A stretch of 64,000 bases of DNA from UBA7683 sp964397855 (GTDB lineage: Bacteria; Patescibacteriota; Saccharimonadia; Saccharimonadales; UBA7683), in NCBI GenBank assembly GCA_964397855.1, contig CAYNKQ010000001.1, forward strand, positions 96,636-160,635. Reading direction: 5' to 3'. Position 1 is the stretch's first letter. Every line of letters starts with the position of its first letter. The notes beneath the pieces were generated by a model. It saw only the letters and a program-made list of their open reading frames with translations, did no database searches and had not been told where the DNA came from. The position numbers and the translations under genes were made by a program. Shown in pieces: positions 1 to 9,002 of the stretch.

Positions 1-1
1 G

Positions 2-1513
2 GTAAGCGTTAAAGGGCTTCAACCGACCAACGTTCACGCTACAGTGCGATTTGATGATGAAACCCGGGGCTATGTGCATCAGGTTCTTGAAGATCACGTT
101 GTGGTTATGAAACTAGATCCGTCACCACTTCACGTTGGTGCGGTGTGTGTGATCGAAGGTCGCGACATTATGACTCCTGTAGGTAAGAACTTTATTGGAC
201 GAGTTGTTAATGTGTTTGGTGAGCCAATTGATGGTAAAGGCCCAATTCAGCCCGATCAAGAGTGGGATGTATTTCATAATGCACCGGCTTTATATCAACG
301 CGAACTACTTGATACACCGGTTGAGACAGGCGTAACGATTCTTGATCTTGAATATTCACTGGCCCGCGGGCAGCGCATGGCAATGCTTGGTGATAGTAAA
401 GTTGGTAAAACGGCACTGGCGGCGCAGGTAGCTATCAATCAGAAAAACACTGATATTACCGTGATCTACGTACTTATTGCAAAGCGTCAACATGACGTGG
501 CAGAGCTTGTGAGCAATCTAGAAAAAAATGACGCACTCAAAAAAGCTATTGTGGTGGTAAGCAACTCATTTCAATCACTCATTCTAACGTATTTGGTGCC
601 GTATGTTGGCGCTGCACATGGTGAGTACTTTTGGCATAAGTGCAACATGGACACACTGGTTATTTATGATGATCTTACGGCGCATGCCCAGGCATATCGT
701 GAGATCTCACTGATTGCCGGGGTTTCTCCAGGTCGTGATTCATATCCAGGAGATATGTTCTACACGCACTCCAGTTTACTTGAGCGTGGTGGTAAGACAG
801 AATCTAACCACGCCAGCCAAACGCTTGTCCCAATCGTGTACGCACCAGGTGGTGACATTACTGCGTATCTACCAACCAACATCATGTCCATTACTGACGG
901 ACAGTGGATCCTAGACGGCCAGATCTTTAAAGATACAATGCGCCCTGCCGTAAGTACGGCTCTTTCGGTAACTCGAGTTGGTGGTGTGGGTCAAAACAAA
1001 CGTCAAAAAGGACTTGCCGACCAACTTAATCTAACGCTTGCTGGTTACCGAACTGCTGAAGAATATGCTCACTTTGGCACCGAACTCAGCCCAGACGCAC
1101 AGGCTAACTACGATAAGGGTAAAGTACTCTTTAAAATAATGAACCAAGGCATTGGTGAAATCTATAGTTTTGCCGAGCAGCAGTTTATTATGAGCATAGT
1201 GCTAAATAGTAGCCCGGAAGAAGTTATCGATATCGAACTGCTGAAAGAAAAAGTGCGTGCCTATGCATCAAGACTCCAGGAAGACGCCGATATGAAGGGT
1301 AATTTTGACGAGCTTGAAGCAGCGCTTAAGGCGGAGGTGACAACAATTGATGAAGCAAAGAAGGCTGCTCTCGAAAAGGCTGCCAAGCTCGACACCGAAA
1401 AGCAGCGTCAAACCGAAGAAGCTGAAAAAGTTGCAGCACAGTCAAACGGCTCTAGTGGATCAGATGAGTTGGAAAGTGCACGACCTGAGCCCGCCAAAAA
1501 GGGGAAGAAGTAA
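2..1513 (+). CDS. atpA: F-type ATP synthase subunit alpha (5' end outside window)
   Basis: Noncatalytic alpha subunit of the F1 head. The reading frame is open back to base 2, so the true start lies upstream; a GTG at 44 is only an internal codon. The Walker A motif GDSKVGKT, the segment LPTNIMSITDGQ and the arginine-finger region SVTRVG are all present, which identifies alpha rather than beta. Two oddities are visible: the N-terminal crown barrel appears shorter than in textbook alpha subunits, and the C-terminus carries a charged Lys/Glu/Ala-rich extension of about 45 residues ending in PAKKGKK. The stop is directly followed by the atpG start, so this is the upstream gene of a tight operon. 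Identity is secure; the meaning of the tail is unknown. Confidence 0.95.
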   Translation, partial: VSVKGLQPTNVHATVRFDDETRGYVHQVLEDHVVVMKLDPSPLHVGAVCVIEGRDIMTPVGKNFIGRVVNVFGEPIDGKGPIQPDQEWDVFHNAPALYQRELLDTPVETGVTILDLEYSLARGQRMAMLGDSKVGKTALAAQVAINQKNTDITVIYVLIAKRQHDVAELVSNLEKNDALKKAIVVVSNSFQSLILTYLVPYVGAAHGEYFWHKCNMDTLVIYDDLTAHAQAYREISLIAGVSPGRDSYPGDMFYTHSSLLERGGKTESNHASQTLVPIVYAPGGDITAYLPTNIMSITDGQWILDGQIFKDTMRPAVSTALSVTRVGGVGQNKRQKGLADQLNLTLAGYRTAEEYAHFGTELSPDAQANYDKGKVLFKIMNQGIGEIYSFAEQQFIMSIVLNSSPEEVIDIELLKEKVRAYASRLQEDADMKGNFDELEAALKAEVTTIDEAKKAALEKAAKLDTEKQRQTEEAEKVAAQSNGSSGSDELESARPEPAKKGKK

Positions 1514-2380
1514 ATGCGCCGTCCACTTGAAATTAAAGCAGAAGAAGCCTCGGTTCGATCAGTAGTGAGTTTGACATCAGCACTCGAAACGCTCAGTAGT
1601 ATGCAGATCGCCAAGACCAAGAATAAAGTGATGATTAGTAACCAGTTTTTCGATGAAGTCTGGAACATCTACAAGCAAATTCGTGTTGATGTGTTGTTTA
1701 ATTTTGGTCGCAGTGTTGAAGAAAAAGCCATCGACAAAGAACTGCTCATTCTTATTACTGCGAAGGGTGGTTTAAGCGGAGATATCGACCAGCGACTGAT
1801 CCGCAAAGTTGTGGAACGGTATAATGAAGCCAAAAATGACGTGCTAGTAATTGGCCATCATGGCGCACTAAAATTGAAGCAATCGCACATAGATTACACC
1901 TACTACTTTGAGCTACCCGAACGAGACTATATTAACGTTGACCCGCTAATGGACATTACCAGAAAGTATTCCAAGAGTCGCATCTTCTACCAGCACTATA
2001 TTTCGCTTTCGCAGCAAGAAATTAAAGACGTTGATCTGAGCGAAGTTGTTTCTAGCAAGGGTCGTGTGGCGGATCTCTCTATTGTAGACAAAGACATGGT
2101 AACTGAAAAAACACATATTTTTGAACCAAGTTCGTATGCGGTTGCGGCTTACCTTGAAAATTCAATTTTGCGCTTGACGATTTCGCAGTTTATTTACGAC
2201 AGTCGTCTTGCGCAGGTTGCAAGTCGCTTCAAAGCCATGTCGGCTGCTAAAGAACGCTCGATTGCTAATGCGGCTGAACTGCATACCGAATACAACCGAG
2301 CCAAGCGCAGCCAGGTTGATACTAGGCTGAAGGAATCATTGGCTGGACTCAAGAAAATACGTGCAGGAGGAGCAGAATAA
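1514..2380 (+). CDS. atpG: F-type ATP synthase subunit gamma
   Basis: Central rotor stalk of F1 (288 aa, normal length). The N- and C-terminal regions that form the antiparallel coiled coil are recognisable, with TAKGGLSG matching the usual GLCGG region and the C-terminal pattern ASRFKAMSAAKERS matching the family signature ASRMxAMxxA. ATG follows the atpA stop with no spacer, and the stop overlaps the atpD start by one base (TAATG), so translation is probably coupled along the operon. The fold is divergent in the middle, as expected for a CPR ATP synthase. Confidence 0.93.
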   Translation: MRRPLEIKAEEASVRSVVSLTSALETLSSMQIAKTKNKVMISNQFFDEVWNIYKQIRVDVLFNFGRSVEEKAIDKELLILITAKGGLSGDIDQRLIRKVVERYNEAKNDVLVIGHHGALKLKQSHIDYTYYFELPERDYINVDPLMDITRKYSKSRIFYQHYISLSQQEIKDVDLSEVVSSKGRVADLSIVDKDMVTEKTHIFEPSSYAVAAYLENSILRLTISQFIYDSRLAQVASRFKAMSAAKERSIANAAELHTEYNRAKRSQVDTRLKESLAGLKKIRAGGAE

Positions 2381-3804
2381 TGAGCGATCAGACAGTATAT
2401 AAAAAGGGTGTTATTCGTGCCCTAAAGGGTCTGGTTATTAAGGTTCAGTTTGATGAAGATATACCTGATATTAACGAGATGCTCTACGTTGATAATGAAA
2501 AGAAATCACCCTTACTTGTGAGCAGCCTGGCTCACGGTGATATCGCAATTTGTTTGAACATTGGCGGTGACTACAGTATTCAAAAAGGCGAGGCTGTAAC
2601 GCGCAGTGGGCGCAGCCTTGAGATTCCGGTGGGCGAAGAAATGATTGGCCGAGTTTGGGACGCTATGGGGCGTCCAATTGACGGCAAACCACAACTAGAC
2701 CAAGCTGTGCTGGATAAGATGGTTATGCGCCCAATCTTCTCGCCCGCGTTTCAAGAAACAAGCCTAGAGAATCACTCTGATGACGTACTTGAAACGGGCC
2801 TAAAAGTACTCGATTTCTTTACCCCGTTTGTTAAGGGTCGCAAGATTGGTATTGTTGGTGGCGCTGGTGTAGGTAAGACCGTGCTGACAATGGAAATTAT
2901 TAACAACGTAGCAGTTGGTTCGGGCGCGATTAGTATGTTTGCTGGTATTGGCGAACGCATTCGTGAGGGCCATGAGCTTTACAAAACCCTTGGTGATAAC
3001 GATCTGCTCAAAACAACCGCAATGTTTTTTGGTCAAATGAATGAAAATCCAGTTCAACGAAGCCTGATTGGTCTAAGCGCAATCACACTAGCTGAGTATT
3101 TCCGTGACGATATGAAAAAAGACGTACTGCTATTTGCCGACAACATGTACCGGTATATTCAGGCAAAAAACGAAGTTTCAACTATCATTGACCAAACTCC
3201 GGCTGAAGGTGGGTATCAGCCAACGGTGTTCTCTGATGTCAAAACGTTCCAAGATCGCTTAGCAAGTAATGCTAACGGCTCCATTACTGCCCTGCAAACC
3301 ATTTATGTGCCTGCTGATGACCTTTCGGATCCCGCGGTGCAAATGATCCAGCACGAACTCGACAGTACTATTGTGCTTTCGCGTGCGGTTGCTGCGCAGG
3401 GTATTCGTCCGGCAGTAGACATTCTAGCTTCGAAGTCGAGCCTGCTTACTCCTGAAGTTGTTGGTGAGCGTCATTATGATCTGGCAACACGTGCTACCGC
3501 GATTTTACAAAAGTACGAGTCGCTCAAAGGAATTATTGCGATTATTGGTGAATCTGAGCTTTCCACTGAAGACCGCGACGATTACAATAAGGCAAAACAG
3601 CTCATTGAATTCTTCAAGCAGCGATTCAACGTGATGGAAAAGGTAACGGGTGTACCAGGAGAGCACATGACTCGTGAAAAAACGCTCGACGGTGTTGAAG
3701 AAATTATCGGAAAGAGCCAACAGGCAGGTCCGCCAGCCGAGGCTGCGGTAGTAAACGAAGCTCCTCAGCCGGCTGAATCACCCGAAAACAAAGAGGCTAG
3801 CTAG
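2380..3804 (+). CDS. atpD: F-type ATP synthase subunit beta
   Basis: Catalytic beta subunit (474 aa). Walker A is GGAGVGKT, the catalytic glutamate lies in GERIREGHE, Walker B is DVLLFADN, and the conserved segment QTIYVPADDLSDPA is followed by the usual C-terminal helical domain. All residues needed for ATP hydrolysis or synthesis seem to be in place. The last ~30 residues form a Pro/Ala/Glu-rich tail not normally present in beta, echoing the tail on the alpha subunit of this operon. The ATG overlaps the last base of atpG. Confidence 0.96.
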   Translation: MSDQTVYKKGVIRALKGLVIKVQFDEDIPDINEMLYVDNEKKSPLLVSSLAHGDIAICLNIGGDYSIQKGEAVTRSGRSLEIPVGEEMIGRVWDAMGRPIDGKPQLDQAVLDKMVMRPIFSPAFQETSLENHSDDVLETGLKVLDFFTPFVKGRKIGIVGGAGVGKTVLTMEIINNVAVGSGAISMFAGIGERIREGHELYKTLGDNDLLKTTAMFFGQMNENPVQRSLIGLSAITLAEYFRDDMKKDVLLFADNMYRYIQAKNEVSTIIDQTPAEGGYQPTVFSDVKTFQDRLASNANGSITALQTIYVPADDLSDPAVQMIQHELDSTIVLSRAVAAQGIRPAVDILASKSSLLTPEVVGERHYDLATRATAILQKYESLKGIIAIIGESELSTEDRDDYNKAKQLIEFFKQRFNVMEKVTGVPGEHMTREKTLDGVEEIIGKSQQAGPPAEAAVVNEAPQPAESPENKEAS

Positions 3805-4116
3805 GTGGCCGACAATGCGTCAGTTCCAGCCACCGAAGAAGCCGAGCAGGTGGCGGTTAACACTGGCGGCAAGCCAACAATAGCCGTTAAAGTGTATGCC
3901 CCGTTTAAAGTGTACTTTGAAGGCTCTGCTTACAGTCTTAGCGCAGTTAACGCAACCGGGCCGTTCGATATTCTGCCCGGACACCATAACTTTTTGTGCA
4001 TGCTCGTGCCATGCGATCTTGTAGTGGTGACACCAAAAGAACGTAAAGTAGTTAAAATATCACGAGCACTAATGCATGTAAAAGCCGACAGTGTTTCAGT
4101 TTTTGTAGATGTGTAG
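3805..4116 (+). CDS. atpC: F-type ATP synthase subunit epsilon, lacking C-terminal domain
   Basis: Small epsilon subunit (103 aa) starting at GTG immediately after the atpD stop. The segment from about residue 25 (VKVYAPFKVYF) through GPFDILPGHHNFL is the N-terminal beta-sandwich that binds gamma and the c-ring. The protein ends where that sandwich ends, so the C-terminal pair of helices that inhibits ATP hydrolysis in many bacteria is missing. The first ~22 residues are an acidic, probably disordered extension. It closes the operon; the next gene is convergent after 5 bp. Confidence 0.85.
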   Translation: MADNASVPATEEAEQVAVNTGGKPTIAVKVYAPFKVYFEGSAYSLSAVNATGPFDILPGHHNFLCMLVPCDLVVVTPKERKVVKISRALMHVKADSVSVFVDV

Positions 4117-4121
4117 TAGCG

Positions 4122-5147
4122 CTAGTTTGTTATGAAGTAATCAAACGCAAAGGTCTGGTTGGCGGGTGCGGCGTTGGCGCTGCAAACACTAAATTCTGTA
4201 TTAGTACGAGTTGCATAATACTGGGTTTGGCCAGCAGCAGCACCAACAGGGCTAATCATAACGTGTGGATTATTAGTGAATCGCTGGTTGAACTTTATTT
4301 GTATAAAGCAGCCTGGAGTTGGGTTATTGCCGGTGTTGATGTTGACTGTTCCAGATGTGTCAGAGCCATCAACGGAGGCCGAGCCGCCGCCGCCTAGTAC
4401 GCCGCCATTGATGGTTCGACTTGGCGCTGGTCCAGCAAAACTAATATGGTTAGGCACCTGCAGGACACCGTTTCCGCTAATAATGAGCCGGGTAACGGTA
4501 ATTTGTGATGCAGTTATGGCACCGCTAAATGATGACGTGCCCGAAACGCTTAAGTCTCGCAGGGTGGTACTGCCTTGCACTGCGGTATTAGTTGCAACTT
4601 GTAAACTATTAATTTGGGCTTCACCAAGATTTGAGGCGCCGGAAATAGTCAGACTTGGCCCCTGGATACTGCCGCCGGTCTGGAGGTTTCCGGCCACGTT
4701 GAGGTTGCCACGCATCAGAGTTTGGCCGGCAATAATGGCGTTCCCCTGAATTGTTAAAGTCTGAGAAGTATTACCAACAGAGGCATCAGTGTTGGTAAGT
4801 TGCTTAAGCGCTTCTTCGGTGAGTTCTTGGGCCGCAATGCTTGATTCTGGTGTAGTCTTTTTGCTATTCAAGTAGTTTACCGTTGAGATCGCCCCAGAAA
4901 TTACGAGTAATAGCACAAAAACCAAGAAATACACATTTACCTTACGGAAGAAGCGCTTAATTCTAGAACCTTTTTTAGGTTGTGGCTCTTCTATGTGCGT
5001 ACCTGATTCAACATCAGAGGCTACCTGCTCGTCATGTTCTCTTTCAAGATCATCAGGAGTACGACTCAGCGCATCAACTGGAGCTTGAGGTACGTCGTTT
5101 ACTGGCTGGCTTTCAGTGTTTTGAGGGGTGTTCTCTTCAGAATCCAT
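4122..5147 (-). CDS. single-pass membrane protein with repetitive beta-rich extracellular stalk
   Basis: Unrecognised 341-aa protein. I place the start at ATG 5147 (MDSEENT); the longer open frame to 5366 runs through the divergent promoter. Residues ~1-75 are acidic and proline-rich and probably cytoplasmic. A basic stretch (KKGSRIKRFFRK) precedes one transmembrane helix (VYFLVFVLLLVISG). The outside part carries repeating Gly/Asn/Ser/Thr units such as GNLNVAGNLQTGGSIQGPSLTISGA-type ladders resembling trimeric tail-fibre or adhesin stalks, then a compact C-terminal head with two cysteines. Probable surface stalk protein; exact family unknown. Confidence 0.7.
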   Translation of the reverse strand: MDSEENTPQNTESQPVNDVPQAPVDALSRTPDDLEREHDEQVASDVESGTHIEEPQPKKGSRIKRFFRKVNVYFLVFVLLLVISGAISTVNYLNSKKTTPESSIAAQELTEEALKQLTNTDASVGNTSQTLTIQGNAIIAGQTLMRGNLNVAGNLQTGGSIQGPSLTISGASNLGEAQINSLQVATNTAVQGSTTLRDLSVSGTSSFSGAITASQITVTRLIISGNGVLQVPNHISFAGPAPSRTINGGVLGGGGSASVDGSDTSGTVNINTGNNPTPGCFIQIKFNQRFTNNPHVMISPVGAAAGQTQYYATRTNTEFSVCSANAAPANQTFAFDYFITN

Positions 5148-5212
5148 AGTACTTGCGTTTTTACGTTTATGCTTTAATGTATAGCTTACTATACTTGCTA
5201 GTCTGGCGCCAG

Positions 5213-5241
5213 TTGTGCTTTTACTGATCATGCGCGATAAT
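5213..5241 (+). promoter_or_regulatory. candidate promoter for the secreted protein gene at 5257
   Basis: TTGTGC (5213-5218) and GATAAT (5236-5241) are separated by 17 bp. Because an in-frame ATG at 5230 falls inside this promoter, it supports the start at ATG 5257 and implies a 5' leader of only about 9 nt. Confidence 0.5.
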
Positions 5242-5256
5242 AAGCACGTAAAGCTT

Positions 5257-6000
5257 ATGCAAAAAAGACGAACGTGGATATATTCAAAATCTATGCTGCT
5301 TGTAGCAGTATTTATTACCATCAGCAGCTCAAATTCAGTGCTGGCTACGATCTCGTCTTCGGCCAATTACCAGATGACCGAAAGCGGATTTGGCTCAGGG
5401 CTAAACCAAGAGAGTTGCTCTGAGCAGTACTGTGCTAGAGCATCCATCGGTGATTTAGCAGTTGGTGAAAGTGCAAGTAATGGTGGCTCGGCAACGTTTG
5501 GTTCGATCACGAGTGATGAGCCAGTACTTGAAGTTATTGTTGACCCAGGAGAGTCTAACCTGGGTATCTTAAGCACGGAACGAACGGCTACAAAAACCAC
5601 AGTAATAAGAATTCGTAATCATTTAAGCGAAGGCTATGTGCTGCAAATTGTAGGTGATCCGCCCAAGTATGGTGGACATAAACTAAATACGCCGTCCACC
5701 CCAACCAGTTCAGCTCCGGGTACTGAACAGTTTGGTATTAACGCTGCGCTCAACACGGTGCCAAGCGTTGGGGCTAGTGTTCAGCAGATACCATCTGGCC
5801 AAACAAGCTTTGGCGTGGTCGGAGACGACTATAAGACAGCAAACTTGTTTAAGTACGTGAGTGGCGATGTGATCGCACACAGCCTGACTCAATCGGGTCA
5901 GACAAATTACACAATTAGTATGATTGTAAACGTTTCAAATGCGACTCCAGCGGGTCATTACTCGGGTGATTTTTCGGCTGTGGTAGTGCCATATTACTAG
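5257..6000 (+). CDS. secreted beta-rich surface protein, family member 1
   Basis: 247-aa exported protein. The chosen ATG gives a signal peptide with n-region MQKRR and hydrophobic core MLLVAVFITI. The C-terminal half contains a block shared with the proteins at 6142, 7869 and 11092: PGTEQFGIN, a region ending VSGDVIA, and a last strand pair TPAGHYSGDFSAVVVPYY. The N-terminal part has a cysteine pair (ESCSEQYC). No membrane anchor or sorting motif is visible, so retention may be by non-covalent binding, perhaps to wall or to the DUF916-type partners downstream. Function is not established; the WxL-like comparison is inference. Confidence 0.75.
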   Translation: MQKRRTWIYSKSMLLVAVFITISSSNSVLATISSSANYQMTESGFGSGLNQESCSEQYCARASIGDLAVGESASNGGSATFGSITSDEPVLEVIVDPGESNLGILSTERTATKTTVIRIRNHLSEGYVLQIVGDPPKYGGHKLNTPSTPTSSAPGTEQFGINAALNTVPSVGASVQQIPSGQTSFGVVGDDYKTANLFKYVSGDVIAHSLTQSGQTNYTISMIVNVSNATPAGHYSGDFSAVVVPYY

Positions 6001-6061
6001 TATTATCATCTGTAGAACAGCAACAATAAAGAAGGTTATGAAATATTGTTAAAATTACCTA

Positions 6062-6091
6062 TTGCGTTACTAATACTGCTAATGCTAGAAT
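6062..6091 (+). promoter_or_regulatory. candidate promoter for the major surface protein gene
   Basis: TTGCGT (6062-6067) and TAGAAT (6086-6091) lie 18 bp apart. The predicted leader is about 45 nt and contains the strong site AAGGAG just before ATG 6142. Confidence 0.45.
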
Positions 6092-6141
6092 ACGCGTGTA
6101 CCCCGTAAAATAAAAAAGAAACAAAAAGGAGATATATACGT

Positions 6142-7749
6142 ATGTATAAAATACAATCAATTGCTCGGCGTGGTATGGCGCTCGGTGCAGCGGTTGCTAT
6201 CTTGGTAGCAACGGTGATGCCAGGGGTGGCATTCGCTGATGCACTGAATCCGCTTACCGAGCGTTCATTGCTGCTTTCCAGTTCCGCACCTGGTTTCCAG
6301 AACACAGATGGTGCTGGGAACCCAACCTATGCCCCTCCAGGGTCTGGTCCAAACGGTCAAAAAACCGGCGAAACATTCACCTTTAAGGTAAGTACAGACA
6401 GTACCACTGCCCCAAAAGTTGAAGGTATAACTTTGCAATACTGTACTGGTGCGGCAGGAAATTGTAAGGCACCTGGTGATAACAGGGGTGACTCTCGTGA
6501 TGGTGTGGCTCCGTCAACATACAGTGGCGTTGGCCCATACGAAGATGGTCGTGAGACAAATGCTCAGGCCCACTCAAGTAACAGAAGCGACCTTGATGTT
6601 GTTGGCACATTCACACAAGGTTCTGGCGCGGGCACATTCCAAGTACTTGTTAACGGTTCAGCCGCTGGTACATGGACTATGACGTCACAAAACGCAGAAG
6701 ATACCGCACACTCAGGTGAGCTTACAGGAAAGAAGAACCTAATCCGTCTTATTGAAAGCACTGGTGGTATTTCACCAGCAGCTGGTGATGTGGTAACGGT
6801 CGTGTTCACAGCTTCGAGCGGTGCGTATATTACAAACCCAGGAAGTGGTGCATTCTTCGTAAAGATCAACACTTACAAGACAGATGATCCACTCGAACAA
6901 ATTCCGACTGTTCCTTATGCAACAAATACAGACATCATTGACGGCGGCGTAACTGTTGCTAACGTGATGACTGATTCGATCCACATTACTACAAAGGTTT
7001 TGGAAACTATGGCCTTCTCAGTAGGAACTCGTAACCGAGATGATGTTACTCTAAACTGTGTTGGTGGTGCAGACGCTGCCACTGGTTGTGAGGGCGTATC
7101 CGGTTATCAACACGGTACATGTGATCCGATTCAACAGGTTAACAATAACCAACTGCAGCTTGGTGACCCAGATGCTGAATACTCTCTAGAAACAGGTAAA
7201 GCATGGTCTGTCTACTCATTCTGGCGCCTTTCATCTAACTCATCTGGTGGTGCAACAGTGTACTACTCAGGTAATACGCTTGCTAACACCGTTGGAGATG
7301 AGATTACACATATGCCTGCAGAGGCTGCTAGTAATCCGGGTACAGAACAGTTTGGCCTTGGCTTCGTAGCCCCAACGGCTGGTTCAGCGGAGTATACGGC
7401 TGATCAGCCAGGACGAGCTGTTGACAGCTTCCCATTCCGAACACTTAATACGCAAACGTCTGGTAAGTTCGATATCCTTGATCTTCCAGCACAAACCTAC
7501 ACTGCTCAATATGATGAAGCGCAGGGTGGTAACATTGGTGGTACTGACTCAACAAGTCATGTATCTTCAGACGCGAAGTTCAAATTCAACAAAGCAAGTT
7601 TGACTGTTCCAGAGCCAATCGCTCAACAGAACGATCAAGTTATTAGCTGCTCAACTGCAAAAATGCGCTACGTAGCAAACATTGGTGCTGATACTCCAGC
7701 TGGTGTATACACAACCAAGGTTAACTACCTCGCAGCTCCTCAGTACTAA
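6142..7749 (+). CDS. secreted surface protein, family member 2 (candidate major surface protein)
   Basis: 535-aa exported protein with a clear signal peptide (basic n-region, AAVAILVATVMPG core, likely cleavage after AFA). It has Gly/Ser/Thr-rich beta-type sequence throughout and the shared family block near the C-terminus (PGTEQFGLGF ... TPAGVYTTKVNYLAAPQY). The gene has an unusually strong ribosome site (AAGGAG, 7-10 nt before ATG) and its own strong terminator, which suggests a monocistronic, highly expressed product such as a surface-layer or pilus-like protein. That role is inference. A cysteine-containing insert around residues 305-330 is specific to this member. Confidence 0.75.
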   Translation: MYKIQSIARRGMALGAAVAILVATVMPGVAFADALNPLTERSLLLSSSAPGFQNTDGAGNPTYAPPGSGPNGQKTGETFTFKVSTDSTTAPKVEGITLQYCTGAAGNCKAPGDNRGDSRDGVAPSTYSGVGPYEDGRETNAQAHSSNRSDLDVVGTFTQGSGAGTFQVLVNGSAAGTWTMTSQNAEDTAHSGELTGKKNLIRLIESTGGISPAAGDVVTVVFTASSGAYITNPGSGAFFVKINTYKTDDPLEQIPTVPYATNTDIIDGGVTVANVMTDSIHITTKVLETMAFSVGTRNRDDVTLNCVGGADAATGCEGVSGYQHGTCDPIQQVNNNQLQLGDPDAEYSLETGKAWSVYSFWRLSSNSSGGATVYYSGNTLANTVGDEITHMPAEAASNPGTEQFGLGFVAPTAGSAEYTADQPGRAVDSFPFRTLNTQTSGKFDILDLPAQTYTAQYDEAQGGNIGGTDSTSHVSSDAKFKFNKASLTVPEPIAQQNDQVISCSTAKMRYVANIGADTPAGVYTTKVNYLAAPQY

Positions 7750-7790
7750 ATAAATCATTTAGTAAGCAGCCCGTGTAGTTCACGGACACA

Positions 7791-7819
7791 AAACAGCCGG
7801 CCATTTGGTCGGCTGTTTT
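7791..7819 (+). terminator. intrinsic terminator after the 535-aa surface protein
   Basis: A 12-bp GC-rich stem (AAACAGCCGGCC / GGTCGGCTGTTT, one G-T pair) with a 4-nt ATTT loop ends in a T run. It lies 41 bp after the stop at 7749. Confidence 0.9.
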
Positions 7820-7868
7820 AACTGTAGACCACTACGCAGAACCTTGGATGTCTAGTACAATAACAGTT

Positions 7869-8948
7869 ATGCTACATGGTTTGTATCGCTTTCACGCACA
7901 TGTTCACCGGGGTGGTCACCACCATCATGTAATCTCTGAAGGAATTCTGTTCTTTTTTGTAGCTCTGATTGTACTTACCAATCCGGCATCGGCTGCTATG
8001 CGCTTCCAGGCTCGAAGCTTGTACATTAATAACATTGAACCCGGCGCAACAACCTCTTATACAGTTGGCTTCAGGTATATGAGTCCACCGGCAATTGCTT
8101 CGGTTGATATGCTGTTTTGCATGGATCCAATTCCGTATCATACGTGCGTAACACCACCCGGGCTCAATGTCTCAAATGCAGTGCTGACTAGTCAGACTGG
8201 AGAAGACGGCTTCTCGATCCTGACAAAATCTACAAACCATATTGTATTAACCCGTCCACCAGGTACCGTTACTACTACGGATTCGTCATATACGTTTGAC
8301 AACATCGTAAACCCAACCACAACTCAGTCGTTTGCGATTCGCCTGAGGAGTCATACGACATCGAATGCCACGGGTCCACAAGTAGACTTTGGTTCCGTCA
8401 TGGGCCAAATCACAAACGGGATTGTCATACAAACCCAGGTGCCCCCAATGTTGATATTCTGTGTGGCAGAAGAAGTTTCCGAAAACTGTACCGATACGAA
8501 CGAGAACTACTATACAGACATGGGTGAGTTGAATCCTCGACAAACACTTACTGCACAGTCCCAGATGGCAGTGGGCACGAATGCTAGTGGAGGGTTTGTA
8601 GTTACCGCCAATGGTACGCCAATGAGTGCTGGTACAAATGTTATTGACTCTCTTGCTACACCAACAGAGAGCAAGCCTGGCAGCAATCAGTTTGGCATTA
8701 ATCTCGTTGCCAATAGCAGCCCCGCAATTGGAGTTGACCCGGAGGGGACATGGGCCAACGCAACGCCATCTTTAAGTTACGGTACGCCTAATAAGTATAA
8801 GTTTGTAACAGGTGATATTGTAGCGTCTTCACCAAATGTAAGTCTTATGAAAAAGTTCACCGTAAGCTACATAGTTAATTCGAACGAACAACTAAGAGCT
8901 GGTGTGTATACTACAACGATAACCTACATAGCCAGCGGGCAATTTTAA
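7869..8948 (+). CDS. secreted surface protein, family member 3, with His-rich signal peptide
   Basis: 359-aa exported protein. An in-frame ATG at 7848 also exists, but TACAAT at 7856-7861 lies 7 nt before ATG 7869 and fits a leaderless start there. The n-region is unusual: it holds eight histidines (HAHVHRGGHHHH) before the hydrophobic core ILFFFVALIVL and a cleavage-like ASA. The mature part carries FCVAEEVSENC, the family block PGSNQFGINLV, the segment VTGDIVASS and the terminal strands AGVYTTTITYIASGQF. It is the third of four paralogues in this locus. Function unknown. Confidence 0.72.
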   Translation: MLHGLYRFHAHVHRGGHHHHVISEGILFFFVALIVLTNPASAAMRFQARSLYINNIEPGATTSYTVGFRYMSPPAIASVDMLFCMDPIPYHTCVTPPGLNVSNAVLTSQTGEDGFSILTKSTNHIVLTRPPGTVTTTDSSYTFDNIVNPTTTQSFAIRLRSHTTSNATGPQVDFGSVMGQITNGIVIQTQVPPMLIFCVAEEVSENCTDTNENYYTDMGELNPRQTLTAQSQMAVGTNASGGFVVTANGTPMSAGTNVIDSLATPTESKPGSNQFGINLVANSSPAIGVDPEGTWANATPSLSYGTPNKYKFVTGDIVASSPNVSLMKKFTVSYIVNSNEQLRAGVYTTTITYIASGQF

Positions 8949-9002
8949 TGCTACAATGCTGCTTATACTTAAAAGATGTAAAATGTGAGGAGAGTTGAAC
9001 CA

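Noticed and set aside
5230..5256. Alternative upstream ATG for the secreted protein at 5257
   Set aside because: It lies between the -35 and -10 boxes of the predicted promoter and would lengthen the n-region of the signal peptide.
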